From Bradyrhizobium sp. CCBAU 53351 (lineage in GTDB: Bacteria > Pseudomonadota > Alphaproteobacteria > Rhizobiales > Xanthobacteraceae), in assembly GCF_015291745.1 (NCBI RefSeq), contig NZ_CP030059.1, forward strand, positions 6,723,501-6,787,500: a DNA stretch of 64,000 nt, given 5' to 3'. The notes under the pieces were generated by a model. It was not told the DNA's origin and searched no databases. It was given only the letters and a program-made list of their open reading frames with translations. How positions within the stretch are numbered: the first letter of the stretch is position 1; each line of letters starts with the position of its first letter. Of the stretch, positions 16,108-24,807 are shown piece after piece. A program made the position numbers and the translations under genes.

Positions 16108-17892
16108 CTACGCTGCCAGAACCAGTTCGCCAACCTCGCTCATGCCGGCGTTGCGATCGCCCAGCAGTAGCTCCGCGATCCTGGCTTGGGCCGCATTTTC
16201 CGTCAGCCGGAACGGGTCGTTCGGCAACACCCTGTGATCGACGACGAGCCGCGACAGCAGCAGCCGGCGCGCGTCGCCGCGCATCTCGTGAATGCGGTGC
16301 GCATCCCAGGCCAGCGCCACCGCGCTCGCGACATGATAGAGCAGGCTGGTGGCGCGACGCGCATCGGCCTCGTTCTCGGATTTCGCCGCGACCTCGCGCG
16401 CGAAACCTACGGCGCGGTCGACGAGACCGCGCAACGTGTCGCGCCAGGCCTGCGGCACGGACGCACTGTCGTCGAGCCGGGCATTCAGATCGGCGGCGAG
16501 TGCAGATTCGGCCCCATGGCGGCCGACCGCGCGGCGGAGTGCATCGATGGCGACGATGTTGCCGGTGCCTTCCCAGACCGAGCCGAGATGCGCATCGCGC
16601 AACAGGCGGGGCGTGGCGAATTCCTCGATATAGCCGATGCCGCCGCGCATCTCGAGCGCATCGCCGCAGACCTTTCGCGCATCGCGGGTGGCGCGGAATT
16701 TCAGCGTCGGGGTGAGGATGCGCAGCAGCGCCGCCGCGTCCTGGCTGCCGGCCTCGGCGCGGTCGAGCGCGTCCGCGGTGAGGAAGCTCATCGATAGCGC
16801 CTGCTCGACCGGCAGCATGATCTTCAGCATCTGGCGACGGCCGAGCGGCAGGTCGACGATGCGGCTGCCGAACACGACGCGGTTCTTCGCAACCGTCATG
16901 GCGTCATGATAGGCCCGGCGCATCAAGGCGGTGGATTTGACGCCGTTGGAGAGCCGCGACGAGTTCACCATCTCGGCCATCTGCACGAAGCCCCGGTCGA
17001 GCTTGCCGACCGCATAGGCGATCGCGCCTTCGAGCTTGATCTCGCCCGAGGCCATCGAACGTGTGCCGAGCTTGTCTTTGAGGCGCACGATCCGGTAGTG
17101 GTTCTGCGCGCCGTCATCGAGGAAACGTGGCATCAGGAACAGGCCGACGCCGCGCGTGCCGGGCCCGGCGCCTTCGGGACGCGCCAAGAGCATCACGACC
17201 TTGGCGTCGGCATTCGAGCAGAACCATTTTTCGCCGTAGAGCCGCCAATGATCGCCCTCCTGCACCGCGCGGGTGGTCAGCGTGCCGACGTCGGAGCCGC
17301 CCTCCTTCTCGGTCATGAACTGGCCGCCTTGCGTCAGCTTGCTCATGTCGGTCGAGGTCAGGCCATCGAGATATTTCGCCTTCAGCGGCTCGCTGCCGAA
17401 ATTCGCCAAAAGCTTGGCGCAGCCATCGGTGACGTTGATCGGGCAACCCATGCCGAATTCGGTCTGGTTGAACAGGAAGGTGAAAGCGTGCTTGGCGACC
17501 ACGGGATATTTGTCCGGCCAGCCCATGATGCCCTTGCGGATCGAAAGCGCATGGATGCCGAACTCGCCGAACGCGGCGTTCTCCAGCTCGCGATAGGCCG
17601 GGTGGTATTCGATCGACTGCACGTCGCGGCCGAACTTGTCGCGCTGATGCAGCATCGGCGTGTGCCGGTCGGCGAGTCGCGCGCATTCGTCGAGATGGCC
17701 GCCGGCGAGCTCGCCAAGGCGATCGAGATGCGGCTCGATGTGGCGAAACAGATTATCCGGCAGATGAATGCGGAGCAGATCCGTCAGCGCGGGATCGGCG
17801 CGGTAGAAATTCATGCCTGTGGTATCGGGCGCCAGCAGGCCGGATGGCTCGGCCGCGACGTCTTTCAGCTGTGCTGTGGCCGGCTTGTGCAT
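16108..17892 (-). CDS. Acyl-CoA dehydrogenase family protein (AidB-like length)
   Basis: A 594-residue flavoprotein, longer than the ~380 residues of standard acyl-CoA dehydrogenases. The N-terminal extension (about 1-180) and the motif QFMTEKEGGSDVGTL are like those of AidB/very-long-chain-type members. FAD-binding residues lie around EKWFCSNADAKVVM and the C-terminal helices hold RKVCGDALEMRGGIGYIEEF, where RGGxGY is the usual core. It is likely cytoplasmic. The substrate is unknown; AidB relatives are also linked to alkylation damage. GAGGGCG lies upstream of the ATG. It is divergent from the SDR at 18122 across a 229-base gap. Confidence 0.88.
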   Translation of the reverse strand: MHKPATAQLKDVAAEPSGLLAPDTTGMNFYRADPALTDLLRIHLPDNLFRHIEPHLDRLGELAGGHLDECARLADRHTPMLHQRDKFGRDVQSIEYHPAYRELENAAFGEFGIHALSIRKGIMGWPDKYPVVAKHAFTFLFNQTEFGMGCPINVTDGCAKLLANFGSEPLKAKYLDGLTSTDMSKLTQGGQFMTEKEGGSDVGTLTTRAVQEGDHWRLYGEKWFCSNADAKVVMLLARPEGAGPGTRGVGLFLMPRFLDDGAQNHYRIVRLKDKLGTRSMASGEIKLEGAIAYAVGKLDRGFVQMAEMVNSSRLSNGVKSTALMRRAYHDAMTVAKNRVVFGSRIVDLPLGRRQMLKIMLPVEQALSMSFLTADALDRAEAGSQDAAALLRILTPTLKFRATRDARKVCGDALEMRGGIGYIEEFATPRLLRDAHLGSVWEGTGNIVAIDALRRAVGRHGAESALAADLNARLDDSASVPQAWRDTLRGLVDRAVGFAREVAAKSENEADARRATSLLYHVASAVALAWDAHRIHEMRGDARRLLLSRLVVDHRVLPNDPFRLTENAAQARIAELLLGDRNAGMSEVGELVLAA

Positions 17893-18121
17893 GATCGCCC
17901 TCTTGGTTTCCGCCTTGCGGACATTTTGCGCTGATTTGGCGCTTGCCGCTTGAGATCATGTCGATCATGCTCCAGTCGCGGAGCGCGATAAAGCCGCAAA
18001 TTGTCAGAGAGGCATGATCGCAACGGTGGAGCAACTCGCTCTGCGGAATTGTCATCGCCCCGACTGGTTGTTCGCGTAGGCATGCATAGATCAACGGCTC
18101 CCTGTCTCAAGAGATCACGCC

Positions 18122-18823
18122 ATGGAACATCCGAAATACAAGATCGCCCTCATCGTCGGCGCCGGCGAAGGCCTCAGTGCGTCGCTGGCGCGGCTGCTCG
18201 CCGCCCAGAATATTCGCGTTGCGCTGGCTGCGCGAAAGATCGAGAAGCTTGGTGCGCTCTGTAGCGAGACCGGCGCGAAAGCCTATGCCTGCAACGCGGC
18301 GGAGCCGGAGGAGGTCGAGCGACTGTTCGGCCTCGTCGAGCGCGAGATCGGCACGCCCGACCTCGTGGTCTACAATGCCAGCGGCCGCACGCGCGGACCG
18401 TTCGTCGACCTTGTCCCGGCCGACGTCGCCAATGCCATCGCGGTCAGTGCCTATGGCGGCTTCCTGGTAGCGCAGCAGGCAGCCAAGCGCATGCTGCCGA
18501 ACAAGCACGGCGCGATCCTGTTCACCGGCGCTTCGGCAAGCGTCAAGGGCTATGCACAGTCGGCCTCCTTCGCGATGGGCAAGTTCGCGCTGCGCGGGTT
18601 GGCACAGAGCCTGGCGCGCGAGCTGTCGCCGCAAGGCATTCACGTCGCGCATTTCGTGATCGACGGTGGCATCCGCAGCGCAGCGCGGACGGAAGCCGCG
18701 GACAAGCCGGATTCGATGCTCGATCCCGATGCGATCGCGCAGAGCTATTGGAGCGTCTTGCAGCAGCCGCTCAGCGCCTGGAGCTGGGAGCTCGAGCTGC
18801 GCCCCTGGGTGGAGAAGTTTTAA
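18122..18823 (+). CDS. SDR family protein with Phe in place of catalytic Tyr
   Basis: A 233-residue SDR. The cofactor loop GAGEGLSASLA is a variant of TGxxxGxG, and YNASGR stands for NNAG. The active-site region is TGASASVKGYAQSASFAMGK: Lys is kept four residues after a Phe that occupies the normal Tyr position. This FAMGK form occurs in a known SDR subgroup, so redox activity may be altered or lost. The protein ends with a Trp-rich stretch (SWELELRPWVEKF). It is the first gene after the divergent region and precedes a palindromic repeat and a CoA-isomerase-family gene. The role is unknown. Confidence 0.83.
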   Translation: MEHPKYKIALIVGAGEGLSASLARLLAAQNIRVALAARKIEKLGALCSETGAKAYACNAAEPEEVERLFGLVEREIGTPDLVVYNASGRTRGPFVDLVPADVANAIAVSAYGGFLVAQQAAKRMLPNKHGAILFTGASASVKGYAQSASFAMGKFALRGLAQSLARELSPQGIHVAHFVIDGGIRSAARTEAADKPDSMLDPDAIAQSYWSVLQQPLSAWSWELELRPWVEKF

Positions 18824-18835
18824 GGGCGAGCTGCC

Positions 18836-18925
18836 GTAGGGTGGGCAAAGGCGCAAAGCGCCGTGCCCACGATCTCCTCGAAATTGCGTAAAAGACGTGG
18901 GCACGCTTCGCTTTGCCCACCCTAC
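18836..18925. repeat. Palindromic intergenic repeat, family B copy 2
   Basis: It starts GTAGGGTGGGCAAAG and ends CTTTGCCCACCCTAC, perfect 15-base inverted ends, with inner CGTGCCCACG and CGTGGGCACG arms. It resembles the element at 7100-7187 at the ends (GTAGGGTGGG/CCCACCCTAC) but differs inside. Confidence 0.85.
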
Positions 18926-18943
18926 AGAAGTCAGGGAGGCAAC

Positions 18944-19774
18944 ATGACCACCGAAACCACCATCGACACCGGCACCAATGAGCTCCTCTGCGTCATCCGT
19001 GACCGCGTCGCCATCATCACGCTGAACAGGCCGGAGGCGCGCAACTCGCTGTCGGATGCGCTGACGCCGGCGCTGCGCACGATGATCCGCAGCTGCGGCG
19101 AAAATCCTGGTGTCGGCGCGCTGCTGCTCACCGGCGCAGGCGATGCCTTCTGCGCCGGCGGCAACGTCAAAGGCATGGGCGCGCATCGCGACCCGAAGAA
19201 GCTGGAGATGTCGCTGGAGGATCGTATCGCCGATCTGCAGGAGCGGCAGCGGCTGCTCACGGGCGCGCTGGTGTCGGTGCGCAAGCCGACCATCGCCGCC
19301 CTGCCCGGCCCCGCGGTCGGCGCCGGGCTCGCCATCGCCATGGCCTGCGACATCCGCATCGCCGCGCAATCCGCCTTCGTTGCGACCGGCTATGCCCGCA
19401 TCGCGCTTTCCGGCGATTACGGCATCGCCTGGCTGCTCACGCGCCTCGTCGGCACCGCGCGGGCGCGCGAATTGATGTTCACCGGCGACCGCGTCGATGC
19501 CGCCCGCGCCGAGGCCATCGGCCTCGTCAACCGAATCGTGCCCGACGACAAATTGCAGGCTGAGGCGTTTGCATTGGCGAAGTCGCTCGCCGACGGCCCG
19601 CGCCTCGCGCTGCGCTACATGAAGGACAATCTCGACGAGGCCGTGCTGTTCGACTTCGAGACCGCCCGCGACCACGAGGCCGAGCGGCTGGTCCGCCTGA
19701 CCACGACCGCCGATCACAAGGAGGCGGTGCAGGCGTTCATCGAGAAGCGCAAGGCGGTGTTCACGGGGAAGTAG
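18944..19774 (+). CDS. Enoyl-CoA hydratase/isomerase family protein
   Basis: A 276-residue crotonase-fold protein, probably cytoplasmic. The CoA-binding and oxyanion segments are LLLTGAGDAFCAGGNVKGMG and LPGPAVGAGLAIAMACDI. The two hydratase glutamates are missing: GAGLAIA stands where GxGxE is normal. A late Asp in ALSGDYGIAWLL matches the acid used by PaaG-like isomerases, so an isomerase is more likely than a hydratase. The start has AGGGAGG 4 bases upstream. The gene is convergent with the GNAT gene. Its closest functional neighbours are the acyl-CoA dehydrogenase and SDR upstream. Confidence 0.85.
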   Translation: MTTETTIDTGTNELLCVIRDRVAIITLNRPEARNSLSDALTPALRTMIRSCGENPGVGALLLTGAGDAFCAGGNVKGMGAHRDPKKLEMSLEDRIADLQERQRLLTGALVSVRKPTIAALPGPAVGAGLAIAMACDIRIAAQSAFVATGYARIALSGDYGIAWLLTRLVGTARARELMFTGDRVDAARAEAIGLVNRIVPDDKLQAEAFALAKSLADGPRLALRYMKDNLDEAVLFDFETARDHEAERLVRLTTTADHKEAVQAFIEKRKAVFTGK

Positions 19775-19793
19775 GCGTTGGAGCCACAAAAAA

Positions 19794-19822
19794 AGCCCGG
19801 CTCTGTTGACCAGAGCCGGGCT
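19794..19822 (-). terminator. Intrinsic terminator of the GNAT gene
   Basis: AGCCCGGCTCTG and CAGAGCCGGGCT form a perfect 12-bp stem with a 5-base loop. On the minus strand it is followed by a run of seven T (the plus strand reads AAAAAAA before the stem). It lies 11 bases past the stop codon of the GNAT gene. It may also serve the plus-strand isomerase gene weakly. Confidence 0.85.
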
Positions 19823-19832
19823 CTCAGTGGTG

Positions 19833-20456
19833 TCAGGCCGAGGCTGAGGGGCGTTCGGCCTGACGGGAAAGCGCGGCGAGGCGCCAGCTCGCACAGGGAA
19901 TGTCCTTCGGTGCGACCGAGATCTCCTTGTCGAAGCGCACCAGCTTCCAGTCATCGGGGTGATTGACGAAGGCGAAGCCGGACTTGCGGGCGAGCGAGAC
20001 CATGGTCTCGTTGGAACGCAGCGTCTCTCCGAACATGTGCTCGGCACCGAGCGCAGCCGCGCGGCATTCGAGATTCTTCATCAGCGCGGTGGCGATGCCG
20101 CGGCCCTGCCAGCGGTCGCCGACCGACAGGCCGAATTCGAGCGTCGCGGTTTCCGGGTGCAGCGCGTAGCGCGCTTCGGAGACGATGGTCTCGAAGCCGT
20201 CGACAACCAGGGTCGCGACGACAGTGAAGCGATCGCGCTCACCGATGTCCAGGAAATCGCGCAGCAATCCTTCCGGCAATTCGCTGATGGCGCCAAAGAA
20301 ACGGTTGTAGCGGGAGCGGGTCGAGAGCGAACGGAAGTAATGCTGCAGCTCGTCGGTGTCGCGCGGCTCTGCGAAGCGAACGTTCAGCGCCTCGCCATGC
20401 CGGGTGCGCAACGTGTCCGAATATTGCTTCAGGTCTTCCAGGCGGAGAGTGCTCAT
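19833..20456 (-). CDS. GNAT family N-acetyltransferase
   Basis: A 207-residue acetyl-CoA-dependent acetyltransferase. The N-terminal half has VRFAEPRDTDEL, a usual first GNAT strand and helix, and the acetyl-CoA loop is DRWQGRGIATALMKNLE (motif A, Q/RxxGxG/A). LGAEHMFGETLRSNETMVSLARKSGF gives motif B. A GFAFVNHPDD tail resembles members found next to acetate/propionate regulators, but no other domain is present. The substrate is unknown. It follows the DUF1127 gene by 67 bases on the same strand and ends at a strong terminator. Confidence 0.85.
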   Translation of the reverse strand: MSTLRLEDLKQYSDTLRTRHGEALNVRFAEPRDTDELQHYFRSLSTRSRYNRFFGAISELPEGLLRDFLDIGERDRFTVVATLVVDGFETIVSEARYALHPETATLEFGLSVGDRWQGRGIATALMKNLECRAAALGAEHMFGETLRSNETMVSLARKSGFAFVNHPDDWKLVRFDKEISVAPKDIPCASWRLAALSRQAERPSASA

Positions 20457-20523
20457 GACATGCCCAAAAAGAAGAGGGACCGCCGGCGCCCCTGTGCTCA
20501 GGCGGCGCCGGCCTAGCGGCCAA

Positions 20524-20727
20524 TCAGGCCCGCCAGAAGGGTTTGTCGGCCTCATAGGCGATGTCGCTCCAGGACAGTCCGACGTCCTGGAGATCACGCG
20601 CGGTCCATTGGGTGAGCTCGCGCCTGTTGCGATAGCGCTCGTGCCACAGATGGAGGGTCTCGCTGACCTGCTGGATCAGGCCTGGCGCATGATGATTTGT
20701 CATCGAGGTGTGGGTCAAAGTAGACAT
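20524..20727 (-). CDS. DUF1127 family small protein
   Basis: A 67-residue protein with the DUF1127 signature in its C-terminal half: RYRNRRELTQWTARDLQDVG followed by LSWSDIAYEADKPFWR. This family is frequent in alphaproteobacteria; some members bind RNA or take part in phosphate, carbon or stress regulation, but this one is untested. The start is well supported by AGGAG six bases before the ATG. It is divergent from the LysR gene across 110 bases, so it might share regulatory sequence with it. Confidence 0.9.
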   Translation of the reverse strand: MSTLTHTSMTNHHAPGLIQQVSETLHLWHERYRNRRELTQWTARDLQDVGLSWSDIAYEADKPFWRA

Positions 20728-20837
20728 CTTGAGCTCCTAGAGCTAACTTGACCGCTAATATCTGCTTCCTACCGCACTGCGACAAACGACAATTTGTACC
20801 CTTTCGCATGAAATAACGTCATGTATCCTGCTGCCAA

Positions 20838-21737
20838 ATGACAGCCAGATTGCCGTCCCTGAACGGCTTGCGGGCGTTCGAGGCCGCCGCGCGCCATCTC
20901 AGCTTCACGCTGGCGGCCGCCGAGCTGAACGTGACGCAAACCGCGATCAGCCATCAGATCCGCAGGCTCGAGGAGGAGCTCGGCATCCGCCTGTTCATCC
21001 GGCAGAACCGCGCGCTGGCCCTGACGCCGGAGGCGCGCGACTATCTGCCGGGCGTCCGCGCCGCCTTCAACGACCTCCGGCTTGCGACCGACCGCCTCTT
21101 GCGCAAGGACGACGACAAGGTGCTGACGGTGTCGACGCTGGCCTCGCTCGCGGCAAAATGGCTGCTGCCGCGGCTGACGGATTTCCAGGAGCAGCATCCC
21201 GGCATCGACGTCCGCATCACCACTTCGACCAGTCTCGTCGATTTCCAGCGCGACAATGTCGATGCGGCGATCCGCTACGGCCGCGGCCAATGGCCGGGCC
21301 TGCGCGCCGACTGGCTGATGGCGGACGAGTTGTTTCCGGTGTGCAGTCCTTCGCTGCTGCGCGGCGACAAGCCGCTGCGCCGTCCTGAAGACCTGCGAGA
21401 CCATCCGCTGCTGCACACCTCGAACGCCAACAGCGACGACTGGCGGCTATGGCTGACGGCAGCGGGCCTGCCGGCCGACATCGCAAAGCACCCCGGCATC
21501 ACCTTCGACATGATCTTCATGACCATCCAGGCCGCCATCGACGGCATCGGCGTAGCGATGGGACGGACCTCGTACGTCCGGGACGACATTGCCAAGGGCC
21601 GGCTGGTAGTCCCCTTCAAGATCGCGCTGCCGACCGATGCCGGCTTCTACCTGGTCGCACCGGAAGGCCGCCGGGAGGCGCCGAAGCTGACCGCGTTCCG
21701 CCAATGGCTAATTGCTGCGACGCAAAATAAGGCCTGA
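20838..21737 (+). CDS. LysR family transcriptional regulator, GcvA-like
   Basis: A 299-residue LysR regulator. The winged helix-turn-helix lies at residues about 7-66 (LPSLNGLRAFEAAARHLSFT, AAAELNVTQTAISHQIRRLE, RLFIRQNRALALTPEA), with wording typical of the GcvA-type subgroup. The effector domain follows to residue 295 (TVSTLASLAAKWLLPRL, VDAAIRYGRGQWPGL). Likely targets are the divergent DUF1127/GNAT genes or the MHS transporter downstream; neither is proved. No clear T-N11-A box could be fixed by eye. The start is the ATG just after CTGCCAA. Confidence 0.88.
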   Translation: MTARLPSLNGLRAFEAAARHLSFTLAAAELNVTQTAISHQIRRLEEELGIRLFIRQNRALALTPEARDYLPGVRAAFNDLRLATDRLLRKDDDKVLTVSTLASLAAKWLLPRLTDFQEQHPGIDVRITTSTSLVDFQRDNVDAAIRYGRGQWPGLRADWLMADELFPVCSPSLLRGDKPLRRPEDLRDHPLLHTSNANSDDWRLWLTAAGLPADIAKHPGITFDMIFMTIQAAIDGIGVAMGRTSYVRDDIAKGRLVVPFKIALPTDAGFYLVAPEGRREAPKLTAFRQWLIAATQNKA

Positions 21738-21877
21738 AAAATCAGCAGCTTCCTCCGCAAAACGGGATTGACTCGCCGCGTCCCGCGCGGGAAGAGGCGT
21801 GGCAGATTGTCGCAGTCTGTCGCCTGACCGTGAGATGACGTCCCGGTCCGGCCACGCCTTCCCAGGGGAGCAACGCC

Positions 21878-23209
21878 ATGGCTGGACCGGCCACCTCGAC
21901 CAATCCGCCCGCGATCAAGTCGCGCATCGGCGCGATCCTGCGCGCAACATCAGGCAATTTCCTCGAGCAGTTCGACTTCTTCCTGTTCGGCTTCTATGCC
22001 GCCGCCATCGGCAAGGCGTTCTTCCCGTCCTCCGACGAGACCGCGTCCCTGCTCAACACGTTCGGCGTGTTCTGGCTCGGCGCCTTGATGCGGCCCGTCG
22101 GCGCGATCGTGCTCGGGGCCTATATCGACCGGATCGGCCGCCGCCAGGGCCTGATCGTCACGCTCGGCATCATGGCCTTCGGCACCGTGGTGATCGCGTT
22201 CTGCCCGAGCTATGCGACCATCGGCATCGCGGCGCCGGTCATCGTGCTGATCGGCCGCCTGCTGCAGGGCTTCTCCGCCGGTGTCGAGCTGGGCGGCGTC
22301 TCGGTGTATCTCGCCGAAATCGCAACGCCCGGCAATCGCGGCTTCTACACCTCGTTCCAATCGTCGAGCCAGCAGGTCGCGATCTTCGTGGCCTCGATCC
22401 TCGGCTACATCCTGTCCGAGGTGATGCCGGCCGACACCGTCGCCGCCTGGGGCTGGCGTATTCCCTTCTTCGTTGGCTGCCTGATCATTCCCCTGATCTT
22501 CGTCCTGCGGCGGACGCTCGAGGAGACACCGGCCTTCCTCGCCATGAAGAAGCACCCGACGGCGAGCGAAGTGTTCGCCTCCGCGCTCGCCAACTGGCGC
22601 ATCGTCGTCCTTGGCATGATGATCGCGATCCTGACCACGACGACGTTCTACTTCGTCACCGTCTACACGCCGACCTTCGGCAAGACCGTGCTGAAGCTGT
22701 CGACGCAGGATGCGCTGCTGGTCACGTTGCTCGTCGCTGTCACCAACTTCTTCTGGAATCCGGTCGGCGGCGCGCTCTCCGACCGCATCGGCCGCAAGCC
22801 GGTGCTGATCGCGATCGCCAGCCTGTCGCTGGTGACGGCCTATCCGGCGCTGCACTGGCTGGTGGCGGCGCCGAGCTTCGGCAAGCTGCTCGCGGTCGAG
22901 ATGATGTTCTCGTTCTATTTCGGCGTCTACAGCGGCACCATGCTGGGGGCGCTGGTCGAGATCGTGCCGGCGCATGTGCGCACCACCTGCTTCTCGCTCG
23001 CCTTCGCGCTCGCCGCCGCCTTGTTCGGTACCTTCACCCCGCTTGCCTCGACTTGGCTGATCGAGCGCACCGGCGACAAGGCCTCGCCCGGCTTCTGGCT
23101 GATGTTCGCCGCGCTGCTCGGCATCATCGCGGCGTCGACGGTGTATCGTGGCGGCGGCAAGGCGGTGCCGACTTATGATGCGGTGGCGGAGCCGGTTGCG
23201 GGGCATTAG
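21878..23209 (+). CDS. MFS transporter, metabolite:H+ symporter (MHS) family
   Basis: A 443-residue inner-membrane transporter with about 12 hydrophobic helices. The first helix region [20 protein letters not shown] and the loop motif [12 protein letters not shown] belong to the MHS subgroup, which imports citrate, tricarballylate, alpha-ketoglutarate and similar acids with protons. A second motif, [11 protein letters not shown], opens the C-terminal half. AGGGGAG precedes the ATG at a good distance. The LysR gene 140 bases upstream may regulate it. The transported compound cannot be told; the convergent Rieske/amidohydrolase operon may act on it. Confidence 0.88.
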   Translation: MAGPATSTNPPAIKSRIGAILRATSGNFLEQFDFFLFGFYAAAIGKAFFPSSDETASLLNTFGVFWLGALMRPVGAIVLGAYIDRIGRRQGLIVTLGIMAFGTVVIAFCPSYATIGIAAPVIVLIGRLLQGFSAGVELGGVSVYLAEIATPGNRGFYTSFQSSSQQVAIFVASILGYILSEVMPADTVAAWGWRIPFFVGCLIIPLIFVLRRTLEETPAFLAMKKHPTASEVFASALANWRIVVLGMMIAILTTTTFYFVTVYTPTFGKTVLKLSTQDALLVTLLVAVTNFFWNPVGGALSDRIGRKPVLIAIASLSLVTAYPALHWLVAAPSFGKLLAVEMMFSFYFGVYSGTMLGALVEIVPAHVRTTCFSLAFALAAALFGTFTPLASTWLIERTGDKASPGFWLMFAALLGIIAASTVYRGGGKAVPTYDAVAEPVAGH

Positions 23210-23217
23210 CTGGATGT

Positions 23218-23252
23218 CGTTCCGGGGCGCCTCGCATCGCCCCGGAATGACG
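23218..23252. terminator. Bidirectional hairpin between convergent genes
   Basis: TCCGGGGCG (23221-23229) pairs with CGCCCCGGA (23238-23246), with an 8-base loop and near-complementary flanks. It lies nine bases past the MFS stop and just before the Rieske stop. There is no T-run, so a repeat fragment is an alternative. Confidence 0.5.
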
Positions 23253-23260
23253 GCGAGCGC

Positions 23261-23674
23261 CTACAGCTCCACCACCACGTAATCGCTCTCGACCCGTACC
23301 GGGATCGTCTCCGCGACATACGGGCCCTTCACCACGCTCGCGCCCGGCTCGACATGGGCCGGATAGGCCTTCACGCGGAAGCGGCGGGGGTCGCAATAGG
23401 ATTGGCCGGTGCGGATGTCGAACTCCCAGCCGTGCCAGGGGCAGCGGATGATCTCCCCGAGCTTGGTGTATTCGATCTCACCGGGCTCCTTTGACTGGGC
23501 AAGGCCAATCAACGGGCCCTCGCACAGCGCCGCGCCCTGATGCGGGCAGCGGTTCATCAGGCCGAAATATTCGCCCTTGATGTTGAAGACCGCGATCGGC
23601 CGTCCGTCGATCTCGAGGAATTTTCGCGTGCCCGGTGGCAGTTCATCCACGGCGGCAATCACATGACGCGCCAT
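23261..23674 (-). CDS. Rieske [2Fe-2S] domain protein
   Basis: A 137-residue stand-alone Rieske protein. The cluster ligands are CPHQGA (CxH) and CPWHGW (CxxH), about 40 residues apart. RPIAVFNIKGEYFGLMN and EFDIRTGQSYCDP fit ferredoxin-type components of ring-hydroxylating dioxygenases and related electron carriers. The start ATG overlaps the stop of the amidohydrolase upstream (TGATG), so the two are translationally coupled. It is the last gene of a three-gene operon. No oxygenase subunit is encoded beside it, so its partner is unknown. Confidence 0.9.
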   Translation of the reverse strand: MARHVIAAVDELPPGTRKFLEIDGRPIAVFNIKGEYFGLMNRCPHQGAALCEGPLIGLAQSKEPGEIEYTKLGEIIRCPWHGWEFDIRTGQSYCDPRRFRVKAYPAHVEPGASVVKGPYVAETIPVRVESDYVVVEL

Positions 23675-24783
23675 CAAGCCAGTCCATACAGCTTCTGCGC
23701 ATTGCCGAGATAGAATGCCGCCCGGTTATCCTCGCTGACGCCCGCCGGCAGAACGCGCGACGGCTCGTCGTAGTCCCAATGCGGATAGTCAGTCGCGAAC
23801 AGCAGCCGGTCCCAGCCGATCCAGTTGATGACGTCGAACAGATCCTCGCGCCTTTCAGGATCCTCCATCGGCTGCGTGGTCCACCACACCTGCTCGCGGA
23901 TATATTCCGAGGGCGGCCGTTTGACATGCGGGACTTCGCTCCTGAGCCTCTGCCAGGCCTTGTCGAGCCGCCAGGCCAGCGACGGCGCCCAGCCGAAGCC
24001 GGCCTCGATCATCACCATCTTCAGTTTCGGGAAGCGTTCGAACACGCCTTCCAGCACGAGGCTCGCCAGCGCCGATTGCTGGCACTGCGAGTGACCCACC
24101 ATCTCCTCGATGTAATAGGACGGCCAGCCCGAAGGCGTGATCGGATTTCCGCCGAAGCCGAAGGCGTGAACGCCGACAGGGAGTCCCGCTTCTTCCGCAG
24201 CCTGATAGATCGGCCAATAGCGGCGCTGACCGAGCGGCTCGACATTGCGGCTGAGCAGCAGCACCTGTACGAAGTTCTTGTCGCCGGCGCGCTCGCGGAT
24301 CTCCGCGGCGGCCGACAGGCCGTCCTCATTGCCGACGACGATGGACGCCTTCAGCCGCTTGTCCTTGCTGGTCCATTTGTCGATCTGCCAGTCGTTGATC
24401 GCCGAGCACAGCGCAGCCGACAGCTCGTGATTGCGGATGCCCTGCCCGGTGTTGAGCGGATTGAGCACGCCCAGTTGCACGTTGTTGGGATCGAGCAGCT
24501 GCTTCTGCATGAAGGACAGCGAGGAGCCCTGCGGCCCTCCCTCGGGCGGATAGGCATCGCGGCGCGAGGCGTTGGGCTGGGCCTTCGGGTAGGGCGGGCC
24601 TTCCATCATGCCCTGATAGGCATGGACGCCGTAGATTTCGAGATGATGCTGCCAGCGTTTGGCGAGATAGGGATAGAGTTCGGTGCGGGTGGCGCGAGCC
24701 GGATGGATGTCGCAGTCCGCGATCGCGGTTTTGACGGCCAGTGGGGAAGCGGCTTCTTGGTTCTCGCGGAACTGAATATTCAT
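23674..24783 (-). CDS. Amidohydrolase (COG2159 type), second operon gene
   Basis: A 369-residue metal-dependent hydrolase of the amidohydrolase-2 group. The metal-binding HxP/HxH element is ADCDIHPA near residue 22; later sites are VGVHAFGFGG, MVMIEAGFGW and LFATDYPHWDYDEP, which holds the conserved Asp. This group includes decarboxylases and hydrolases of aromatic or lactone compounds (for example ACMS decarboxylase-like enzymes). It is close in length and motifs to the gene before it in the operon, with which it may form a hetero-oligomer or act in sequence. The substrate is unknown. Confidence 0.85.
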   Translation of the reverse strand: MNIQFRENQEAASPLAVKTAIADCDIHPARATRTELYPYLAKRWQHHLEIYGVHAYQGMMEGPPYPKAQPNASRRDAYPPEGGPQGSSLSFMQKQLLDPNNVQLGVLNPLNTGQGIRNHELSAALCSAINDWQIDKWTSKDKRLKASIVVGNEDGLSAAAEIRERAGDKNFVQVLLLSRNVEPLGQRRYWPIYQAAEEAGLPVGVHAFGFGGNPITPSGWPSYYIEEMVGHSQCQQSALASLVLEGVFERFPKLKMVMIEAGFGWAPSLAWRLDKAWQRLRSEVPHVKRPPSEYIREQVWWTTQPMEDPERREDLFDVINWIGWDRLLFATDYPHWDYDEPSRVLPAGVSEDNRAAFYLGNAQKLYGLA

Positions 24784-24807
24784 CGCCTTGCCTCCTCTGG
24801 CAGCGGC

